Part shown: positions 14,407-20,170 of the stretch, piece after piece
Position numbering within the stretch: position 1 is the first letter of the stretch
Layout of the letters: each line of letters begins with the position of its first letter
Assembly: GCA_945862495.1 (NCBI GenBank)
Contig: CAMAYM010000044.1
Coordinates: 1 to 20,170, forward strand
Direction of reading: 5' to 3'
From: Bordetella parapertussis
GTDB lineage: Bacteria; Pseudomonadota; Gammaproteobacteria; Burkholderiales; Burkholderiaceae_B
DNA: 20,170 bases
The notes under the pieces: model-generated
Told to the model about the DNA's origin: nothing
Database searches by the model: none
The model's input: the letters and a program-made list of their open reading frames with translations, nothing else
Translations under genes and position numbers: made by a program

Positions 14407-17178
14407 ATGTTTTCATTGCTAAAAAAAATCTTCGGTAGCAGTAACGATCGCACACTCAAGCAATTGAGAAAACAAATCGAGCAAATTAATACGCTCGAAC
14501 CTCAGATGCAGGCCTTGTCTGATGAGGCTTTGCGTGCAAAAACAGATAGTTTTCGAGAGCGCATCAAGTCAGGCACTTCGCTTGATGCCTTGCTGCCTGA
14601 AGCCTTTGCCGTTGTGCGCGAGGCAAGTGTGCGCGTGTTTGGCATGCGTCATTTTGATGTGCAGTTGATTGGTGGCATGGTCTTGCACAGCGGAAAAATT
14701 GCTGAGATGCGCACGGGTGAAGGCAAAACTCTGATGGCAACCTTGCCCGTCTATCTCAACGCGCTGACCGAACGCGGTGTGCATGTGGTGACGGTGAACG
14801 ACTACCTCGCGCGACGCGATGCCGGTTGGATGGGGCGACTCTACAATTTTCTTGGTTTGTCGGTGGGCGTAGTCGTTCCTCAACAAAGCAACGAAGAAAA
14901 AATTGCTGCGTATCGTGCGGACATTACGTATGGCACAAATAATGAGTTCGGCTTTGATTATTTACGTGACAATATGGAGCAGCGCGCTGAAGACCGTCGC
15001 CAGCGGACCTTGGTGTTCGCGATTGTGGACGAGGTGGACTCCATTTTGATTGATGAGGCCAGGACGCCTTTGATCATTTCCGGGCAGGCCGAAGACCATA
15101 CGGAAATGTATGTGCGTGTCAACGTGGTGCCAGCGATGTTGCAGCGTATGGCGACTGAGCCCAAGCCACAAGAGCCAGAACCAGAGGGTCACTTTTGGGT
15201 CGATGAAAAAAATCATCAAGTCTATCTGTCTGAATCAGGACATGAGCGTGCGGAGGAAATTCTGACTGAGTTAGGGCTGTTGCCTGTTGGTCAGTCTTTA
15301 TACGAAGCGCGAAACATCACCTTGATGCATCATCTCATGGCGGCGTTGCGTGCGCACAATCTTTTCCATCGCGATCAGCATTATGTGGTGCAAGAAGGCG
15401 AGGTGGTGATCGTTGACGAGTTTACCGGGCGCTTGATGTCGGGACGCCGTTGGTCGGATGGTTTGCATCAGGCTGTCGAAGCAAAAGAAGGCGCTCAGAT
15501 TCAAAACGAAAATCAGACCATGGCGTCGATTACGTTTCAGAATTATTTCCGTATGTACGAAAAGCTTGGCGGCATGACAGGAACGGCCGATACCGAAGCG
15601 TATGAGTTTCAAGAAATTTACGGGCTAGAGACCGTCATTGTTCCGACCAATCGTCCTATGGTTCGTGCCGATCAAAACGATCAAATCTTTAAATCCGCAC
15701 CCGAAAAGTTTAACGCCATCATCGCTGATATCCGTGATTGTCAGGAACGCGGGCAGCCGGTCTTGGTTGGAACGACGAGTATTGAAAACTCAGAGCTTCT
15801 TTCTAGCCTATTAAACAAGGCTGGTTTAAAGCATGAAGTGCTCAACGCGAAACAGCATGCCCGCGAGGCAGAAATTGTGGCTCAGGCGGGCAAGCCCGGC
15901 AACATCACGATCGCGACCAATATGGCCGGCCGTGGCACGGACATTGTGCTGGGTGGCAGTATTGAGAAACTGATTGAACACGTCCGTGAAAACGAAGCGT
16001 TGAGTGAGGCCGACAAAGCGGCTCAGATCGAGTCGATCCGCACACAATGGTTGCCGGTCAACGAGCAAGTTAAAGCAGCCGGTGGATTACGTATCATCGG
16101 CACAGAGCGCCATGAGTCACGGCGGATCGATAATCAGTTGCGTGGTCGTGCGGGTCGCCAAGGTGACCCAGGTTCATCACGTTTCTATCTTTCACTCGAA
16201 GACCCGTTGATGAGAATTTTTGCGGGCGATCGCGTGCGGGCCATCATGGACCGTCTCAAATTGCCTGAAGGCGAACCCATCGAGGCGGGCATGGTGTCGC
16301 GTTCGATCGAAACTGCACAGCGCAAGGTTGAGGGCCGTAACTTTGATGTACGCAAGCAATTGCTTGAGTATGACGATGTGGCCAATGATCAACGCAAAGT
16401 ACTGTACGCACAACGCAATGAAGTTCTTGAGGCGAAGTCCATTTCTGAAACCATCGACAACTTGCGTAATGGAACCTTTACGGACTTGGTCGCGAGTCAT
16501 GTTCCCGAAGGTTCTGTCGAAGAACAGTGGGATATCGATGCGCTGCAAATGGCGCTCGAAGCCGACTGGCACATCAATGTGCCCCTGACGGACTTTATTC
16601 GCGAATCCAAGAGCGTTTCCGAAGAAGACATTCTCGAGAAAGTACTTGAGGCGGCGCAGGCATCTTATGCGCTTAAAGTCACGACCGTCGGCGCTGAGTC
16701 TTGGGCAGGCTTTGAACGCTCGATTATGTTGCAAGTTATTGATACGCAATGGCGTGAACATTTGTCTGCGTTGGATCACTTGCGACAGGGCATTCATTTG
16801 CGTGGTTACGCACAAAAGAACCCAAAGCAAGAGTACAAGCGTGAGGCGTTTGAGTTGTTTTCCAGCATGCTGGATCGCGTACGTGACGATGTCGTGCGTA
16901 TACTCATGACCGTTCGTATTCAGACGCAAGAAGAGATTGAGCAGGCGGAGCAGGAGGCGGCACGCGCAGTCCAAATGCAAAACGTGCAGTATCAGCACAC
17001 GGATTATGACGCGGCGCCTGCTGACGATAGTCAGACTACGACCCAGCCCACCAGTCGCGCGATGGCTGAAAACCATCCGGGCACGTTGCGAAATACGGTG
17101 CCCAAGGTCGGGCGTAATGATCCGTGCCCATGCGGGAGCGGAAAAAAGTACAAGCACTGCCATGGTCAGTTGACCTGA
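14407..17178 (+). CDS. secA: SecA, preprotein translocase ATPase
   Basis: SecA is the cytoplasmic and membrane-peripheral motor that pushes preproteins through SecYEG. The 923-residue protein has the N-terminal nucleotide-binding domain with Walker A M-R-T-G-E-G-K-T (residues 101-108), Walker B/DEAD-like V-D-E-V-D-S-I-L-I-D-E-A-R-T-P, the preprotein-binding region, the second motor domain with N-M-A-G-R-G-T-D and G-R-A-G-R-Q-G-D-P-G, the helical scaffold, a Gln/Ala-rich linker, and a complete C-terminal zinc motif (C-P-C-G-S-G-K-K-Y-K-H-C-H) that binds SecB and lipid. The start at 14407 gives the conserved M-F-S-L-L-K-K-I-F-G. The ribosome binding site is poor (AGGT at 14394-14397), next to the upstream hairpin. 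Confidence 0.99.
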   Translation: MFSLLKKIFGSSNDRTLKQLRKQIEQINTLEPQMQALSDEALRAKTDSFRERIKSGTSLDALLPEAFAVVREASVRVFGMRHFDVQLIGGMVLHSGKIAEMRTGEGKTLMATLPVYLNALTERGVHVVTVNDYLARRDAGWMGRLYNFLGLSVGVVVPQQSNEEKIAAYRADITYGTNNEFGFDYLRDNMEQRAEDRRQRTLVFAIVDEVDSILIDEARTPLIISGQAEDHTEMYVRVNVVPAMLQRMATEPKPQEPEPEGHFWVDEKNHQVYLSESGHERAEEILTELGLLPVGQSLYEARNITLMHHLMAALRAHNLFHRDQHYVVQEGEVVIVDEFTGRLMSGRRWSDGLHQAVEAKEGAQIQNENQTMASITFQNYFRMYEKLGGMTGTADTEAYEFQEIYGLETVIVPTNRPMVRADQNDQIFKSAPEKFNAIIADIRDCQERGQPVLVGTTSIENSELLSSLLNKAGLKHEVLNAKQHAREAEIVAQAGKPGNITIATNMAGRGTDIVLGGSIEKLIEHVRENEALSEADKAAQIESIRTQWLPVNEQVKAAGGLRIIGTERHESRRIDNQLRGRAGRQGDPGSSRFYLSLEDPLMRIFAGDRVRAIMDRLKLPEGEPIEAGMVSRSIETAQRKVEGRNFDVRKQLLEYDDVANDQRKVLYAQRNEVLEAKSISETIDNLRNGTFTDLVASHVPEGSVEEQWDIDALQMALEADWHINVPLTDFIRESKSVSEEDILEKVLEAAQASYALKVTTVGAESWAGFERSIMLQVIDTQWREHLSALDHLRQGIHLRGYAQKNPKQEYKREAFELFSSMLDRVRDDVVRILMTVRIQTQEEIEQAEQEAARAVQMQNVQYQHTDYDAAPADDSQTTTQPTSRAMAENHPGTLRNTVPKVGRNDPCPCGSGKKYKHCHGQLT

Positions 17179-17214
17179 TATCGACACAATTATTGACAGC
17201 TAGGGTGAGTCTCC

Positions 17215-18285
17215 ATGCAACACGATCTGACGCGTAACACCTTAGCGGCCATCTTAGTGGTGGGTCTAGTTGTATTGTGTTTATGGGTGCTGAAGCCTTT
17301 CTTAGCCGCAACCGTTTGGGCCACGATGATTGTGGTGGCGACGTGGCCTTGGCTCAAGGCGCTAGACCATCTGTTTGGCAACCGTCGCACACCTGCGGTG
17401 CTAGTGATGACGTTGGGGATGTTGTTGCTGTTAGTGATGCCGCTTTGGTGGGCAATCAGCACTATTGCAGAGCGCTCTGACGACCTCATGACTTTCGGGC
17501 AGGACTTGGCGAGCAAAGGGGTACCCCCACCGCCAGAGTGGGTCACGCATATTCCTTTTGTGGGCGACAAAGTTTCGGCATTTTGGCAAAATCTGAGTGC
17601 TGGCGGTTTCAATAGTTTTGTTGAATATCTCAGCCCTTATGCTAGCGAGACTGGCAAATGGTTGCTATCCCAGTTTGGTGGCCTAGGTGGAATGCTGTTG
17701 CAGTTTTTTCTCGTGGTGGTGATTGCGGCGATTTTTTATAGCTCTGGTGAGAAAGCCGCTCAGATGGTGCGCCGTATTGGGCGGCGCTTGGCAGGTGACC
17801 GGGGCGAGGGCTCGATTATCCTTGCGGGTCAGGCCATTCGTGCCGTAGCGCTTGGCGTGGGGGTCACGGCTATATTGCAGACCGGTCTCGGCGGTTTGGG
17901 CTTGGTGATTGCAGGGGTTCCTTTTGCTGCAGTCTTGTCCGCACTGATGCTGATGCTATGTATTGCTCAGGCAGGTCCTGGCTTTGTCTTGTTTCCTGCG
18001 GTTGCGTGGATGTACTGGCAAGGAGATCATGGCTGGGCTATTTTCCTGCTTGTATGGAGCATTGTGGTTTCCACTATGGACAATGTTGTGCGTCCGATGC
18101 TCATTCGCCGTGGCGCTGATTTACCCATGCTATTGATTTTTGTGGGCGTAATCGGCGGCTTACTCAGTTTTGGTTTGATTGGTATTTTTGTTGGCCCCGT
18201 CGCGCTTGCAGTGACCTATACGCTTGCGCAGGCGTGGATATCGGAAACAATCCCTGTGACTGAAGCCGCTCCGCACAAAGACTAA
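17215..18285 (+). CDS. PerM/AI-2E family membrane protein (YdiK-like)
   Basis: This 356-residue integral membrane protein has about seven to eight hydrophobic segments arranged as in the AI-2E exporter (PerM/UPF0118) family: two N-terminal hairpins, a soluble stretch at about residues 85-150, and a C-terminal block with the family-like pattern D-N-V-V-R-P-M-L-I-R-R-G-A-D-L-P and a glycine-rich F-V-G-V-I-G-G-L-L-S-F-G-L-I-G-I-F-V-G-P. It most resembles the YdiK branch. Members are linked variously to autoinducer export, ion antiport or unknown transport, so the substrate is not assigned. The binding site AGGGTGAG (17202-17209) is 5 bases before the ATG. The gene follows secA by 36 bases and ends overlapping the stop of the convergent lrp-type gene. 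Confidence 0.85.
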   Translation: MQHDLTRNTLAAILVVGLVVLCLWVLKPFLAATVWATMIVVATWPWLKALDHLFGNRRTPAVLVMTLGMLLLLVMPLWWAISTIAERSDDLMTFGQDLASKGVPPPPEWVTHIPFVGDKVSAFWQNLSAGGFNSFVEYLSPYASETGKWLLSQFGGLGGMLLQFFLVVVIAAIFYSSGEKAAQMVRRIGRRLAGDRGEGSIILAGQAIRAVALGVGVTAILQTGLGGLGLVIAGVPFAAVLSALMLMLCIAQAGPGFVLFPAVAWMYWQGDHGWAIFLLVWSIVVSTMDNVVRPMLIRRGADLPMLLIFVGVIGGLLSFGLIGIFVGPVALAVTYTLAQAWISETIPVTEAAPHKD

Positions 18286-18749
18286 GCTGCATAGTCCAAC
18301 GGCAGCGCCGTCGTGCACTTAATCGTTTCCATCGCAAAGGCTGAGCTGACATCCAATAGCTCAACCGAGCGGATTAATCGTTTGTAAACGCTGTCATAGC
18401 GATCAATGTCTGGCACAACGATTTTTAGTAAATAGTCTGCATCACCGCTCAAACGATAAATTTCAACAATCTCCGGGATGCTGGTTGCGCCGTCGACAAA
18501 GCGCTTCATCCATTCTTCGCTGTGTTGACTGGTTCGGATCGTGACAAAGGTTGTCAGGCCAAGGTTCAGTTTTCGCGCATCGCACAGCACGACATGTTTT
18601 TTAATAATGCCCTCTTCTTGCAGTTTTTGTAGGCGTCTCCAGCATGGCGTGGGGGTCAAATTGACCGCGCTTGCGAGTTCTGCGAGAGAAATGCTGGCAT
18701 CATCTTGCATCAGCCTTAGGATTTCACGGTCTTTCTTATCAATTTGCAT
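18282..18749 (-). CDS. Lrp/AsnC family regulator, DecR (YbaO)-like
   Basis: This 155-residue protein has the Lrp/AsnC plan: an N-terminal winged helix-turn-helix (about residues 4-60, with D-R-E-I-L-R-L-M-Q and the recognition region N-L-T-P-T-P-C-W-R-R-L-Q-K-L) and a C-terminal ligand-binding RAM domain (about 65-150). The T-P-C-W motif, the G-L-T-T-F-V-T-I-R-T stretch, S-G-D-A-D-Y-L-L-K-I and the S-S-A-F-A-M-E-T-I-K-C-T-T-A-L-P-L tail closely match what I recall of E. coli DecR/YbaO, a cysteine-responsive activator of cysteine detoxification. It is divergent from the thiol dioxygenase gene at 18878, which supports a cysteine-sensing role. That role is inferred. No strong Shine-Dalgarno sequence precedes the start. 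Confidence 0.9.
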   Translation of the reverse strand: MQIDKKDREILRLMQDDASISLAELASAVNLTPTPCWRRLQKLQEEGIIKKHVVLCDARKLNLGLTTFVTIRTSQHSEEWMKRFVDGATSIPEIVEIYRLSGDADYLLKIVVPDIDRYDSVYKRLIRSVELLDVSSAFAMETIKCTTALPLDYAA

Positions 18750-18776
18750 GATTTTTCTAATTTACTTATAAATAAT

Positions 18777-18832
18777 AGAAATTATTGCTTGTTTGTAATA
18801 TTTTGTGAGATAAATAGCAAATAATTTCTCAC
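18777..18832. promoter_or_regulatory. Inverted-repeat operator candidate between the Lrp-type gene and the dioxygenase gene
   Basis: TAGAAATTATTGCT (18777-18790 region, core GAAATTATTGCT at 18778-18789) is repeated in inverted form as AGCAAATAATTTC (18816-18828), identical except for one extra T. The left copy extended to 18791 matches 12 of 15 positions of the E. coli Lrp consensus as I recall it. A second dyad, GTGAGA (18805-18810) and TCTCAC (18827-18832), lies across the right copy. This is the likely operator of the adjacent Lrp-type regulator, possibly controlling both divergent genes. Confidence 0.5.
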
Positions 18833-18851
18833 GTAGAGACCATATGATGAG

Positions 18852-18874
18852 TGATCATTTTATTAAATTGATCA
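18852..18874. promoter_or_regulatory. 23-bp imperfect palindrome directly before the dioxygenase start
   Basis: Two TGATCA copies (18852-18857 and 18869-18874) flank an AT-rich centre. The arms of 11 bases match with one mismatch. It occupies the place where a Shine-Dalgarno sequence would be expected, ending 3 bases before the ATG at 18878. It may be an operator or an mRNA hairpin; neither is shown. Confidence 0.4.
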
Positions 18875-18877
18875 TCC

Positions 18878-19489
18878 ATGCAAAACTCACCCCATCTTCA
18901 GGCCGTGCCCGTCGCAAGTTCACCTGCTCAGGTAGAGGCATCCGAGTCCTTGCTGGATCGTCATGTGGAGGGGCTCTCTGATTCAATTGCGCAGGCATGC
19001 TTGGGCGAGGCTGACCTAGTTCCCTACCGTGTCCGTCAGGCGCTCAATCATTCTCTGGACACTAAAACGACTGACTGCTTGGTCGAGCAAGTGCTCGCGT
19101 TGCCGCATTCCAATCAGACTTATACGCGGCACGTATTGCATGCTGACCCTGCGGGTATGTTTACCGTTGTCGCCTTGAGATGGGATGTCAATCAGGCGAG
19201 TCCTGTACATGCGCATTACACCTGGTGCGCGTATAAGGTGTTACGTGGCGAACTGACGGAGAGTCACTTTGAGTGGGATCGCTCCGTCGAGCAGGCGTAT
19301 TTATTTAACCGAGTTGCGCGGCCTGCAGGGCAAAGTGTGTGCGGCCACGGGGGTATGGATTTTATTCATCGCTTAGGCAATGAAAAAGAGCAGATTGCGG
19401 TGTCTATTCATGTCTACGGCATTGACTCTGCAAGGATTAGTAGTCATGTGAATCGTAAACTGGCCGTCAAGCTTGAGGTTGAAGCGTGA
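18878..19489 (+). CDS. Cysteine dioxygenase family protein (thiol dioxygenase, Arg type)
   Basis: This 203-residue cupin-fold enzyme is expected to use Fe(II) and O2 to oxidise a thiol, most likely L-cysteine to cysteine sulfinate. The three iron ligands are visible as H111 and H113 (S-P-V-H-A-H) and H164 (F-I-H-R-L-G-N). The S-H-Y triad is S176, H178, Y180 (V-S-I-H-V-Y). Y82 and R84 (T-Y-T-R-H) match Tyr58/Arg60 of mammalian cysteine dioxygenase, where the arginine binds the substrate carboxylate. The spacing after the second histidine (H-Y-T-W-C) is one residue shorter than in mammalian enzymes and resembles 3-mercaptopropionate dioxygenases, so the substrate is not certain. There is no Shine-Dalgarno sequence before the ATG at 18878; leaderless translation or another start is possible. 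The divergent DecR-like gene is the likely regulator. Confidence 0.85.
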   Translation: MQNSPHLQAVPVASSPAQVEASESLLDRHVEGLSDSIAQACLGEADLVPYRVRQALNHSLDTKTTDCLVEQVLALPHSNQTYTRHVLHADPAGMFTVVALRWDVNQASPVHAHYTWCAYKVLRGELTESHFEWDRSVEQAYLFNRVARPAGQSVCGHGGMDFIHRLGNEKEQIAVSIHVYGIDSARISSHVNRKLAVKLEVEA

Positions 19490-19512
19490 GGTTTACGTTC
19501 GAGGTCAACGCG

Positions 19513-20170
19513 TCAGAGTAAAAATATTGTCGCGAGGCCGAGAAAAATAAAGAAACCGAGTGAGTCGGTTGCAAAAGTCAGCAGCACGGATGAACCCATG
19601 GCGGGATCTTTACCAAAGCGATTACGCACAATCGGTACCAGTACACCAATCATCGCGCCGATGAGCATGTTGCAAATCATGGCAGCCATCATCACCAAAG
19701 CAATTGCAATCGAGCCAGAAATCACCCAAGCAAACACGGCTGCGATCGCACTACCGACCACACCCACCAGAAAAGTCACAAGCAGCTCGCGTCTAAACAG
19801 TTGCCAGACGTTTTTATCTGTAATGCGACCTACCGCGAGCGCACGAATAATGAGCGTCATGGTTTGATTGCCAGAGTTGCCGCCAATGCCGGCCACGATC
19901 GACATCAGAAATGCCAGTACGACAATGGTGCTGACGGTATCTTCGAAACGTGAGGCCACAAAAGATGCGGTCGCCGCAGTGCAAAGGTTGAGGAGTAGCC
20001 AAGGCGCGCGATTGTGTATGCCGCGCACGACGGGCGCGAAGATGTCCTCGTCTTGCATACCTGCGCGAGACAAGGCCTGTTCGTTAGAGTCTTCGCGGAT
20101 CACATCCACGACTTCGGCAATCGTCACGCGTCCAATCAGTCGACCGAGCTCATCGACGACGGGCGCAGAG
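19513..20170 (-). CDS. mgtE: MgtE magnesium transporter, C-terminal part (start beyond window end)
   Basis: The frame is open to the end of the window, so the N-terminus lies beyond 20170. The GTG at 20127 is an internal codon, since in-frame residues P-V-V-D-E-L-G-R-L-I-G-R-V lie before it. The visible part holds the end of the cytoplasmic CBS pair (D-E-L-G-R-L-I-G-R-V-T), the connecting helix, and the membrane domain of about five segments with the ion-pore signature G-I-G-G-N-S-G-N-Q-T. The D-S-L-G-F-F-I-F-L-G-L-A-T last segment is also typical. MgtE imports Mg2+ under control of its own cytoplasmic domains. It converges on the dioxygenase gene with a 23-base gap that shows no clear terminator. 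Confidence 0.95.
   Translation of the reverse strand, partial: SAPVVDELGRLIGRVTIAEVVDVIREDSNEQALSRAGMQDEDIFAPVVRGIHNRAPWLLLNLCTAATASFVASRFEDTVSTIVVLAFLMSIVAGIGGNSGNQTMTLIIRALAVGRITDKNVWQLFRRELLVTFLVGVVGSAIAAVFAWVISGSIAIALVMMAAMICNMLIGAMIGVLVPIVRNRFGKDPAMGSSVLLTFATDSLGFFIFLGLATIFLL

Noticed and set aside
16192..17187. A 331-codon minus-strand open frame
   Set aside because: It lies wholly antisense to secA, which is intact with all motifs, and its translation shows no recognisable domain.
17193..17198. TTGACA before the PerM-type gene as a -35 box
   Set aside because: A -10 at proper spacing would fall inside the gene start, and nothing there resembles TATAAT.
18844..18981. A 45-codon frame (M-M-S-D-H-F-I-K) overlapping the dioxygenase start
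   Set aside because: There is no good binding site, no recognisable product, and most of it overlaps a well-supported gene in another frame. It is kept only as a possible influence on initiation.
1..20170. A novel defence, mobile or biosynthetic system
   Set aside because: All substantial genes belong to recognisable housekeeping families. I saw no transposase, integrase, toxin-antitoxin pair, CRISPR repeat or genes of alien composition.

Overview
This window is the major part of a division and cell wall (dcw) cluster from a Gram-negative bacterium, followed by the gene block that usually lies downstream of it in Betaproteobacteria. The order murF-mraY-murD-ftsW-murG-murC-ddl-ftsQ-ftsA-ftsZ-lpxC, then a DciA/DUF721 gene, an M23 peptidase and secA, together with the length and style of the proteins, suggests Burkholderiales, possibly an Alcaligenaceae relative. 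LpxC shows an LPS-bearing outer membrane. I cannot name a genus from sequence alone. Base composition looks even (roughly 50-55% GC by eye), apart from one AT-rich intergenic region near 18.75-18.88 kb.

Positions 1-9101 form one tightly packed plus-strand operon. It begins with a 5'-truncated murF. Neighbouring genes overlap by 4-11 bases (mostly ATGA stop/start overlaps) with good Shine-Dalgarno sequences inside the preceding gene, so translational coupling is likely. The genes make the lipid-linked peptidoglycan precursor (MurF, MurC, MurD, Ddl, MraY, MurG) and the division machinery (FtsW, FtsQ, then FtsA and FtsZ). The ftsA-ftsZ gap of 170 bases is unusually structured: a UUCG-capped hairpin directly after the ftsA stop, then a 16-bp imperfect hairpin and a third hairpin that competes with it. 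ftsZ is followed by a 214-base gap with two terminator-like hairpins, then lpxC (lipid A synthesis).

From 12.8 to 18.3 kb come dciA (minus strand, stop codon overlapping that of lpxC), a membrane-anchored M23 peptidase divergent from it, secA with a 12-bp GC-rich hairpin just upstream of its start, and a PerM/AI-2E-type membrane protein. From 18.28 kb there is a metabolic module: a DecR-like Lrp/AsnC regulator on the minus strand, divergent from a cysteine-dioxygenase-family enzyme. They share a 128-base AT-rich region rich in inverted repeats. The window ends inside mgtE (minus strand), coding for a magnesium transporter.

I see no mobile element, CRISPR array, tRNA, rRNA or phage gene, and no evidence of an undescribed defence or biosynthetic system. 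The points worth a second look are regulatory: the ftsZ leader, the secA leader, and the control region and substrate of the thiol dioxygenase.
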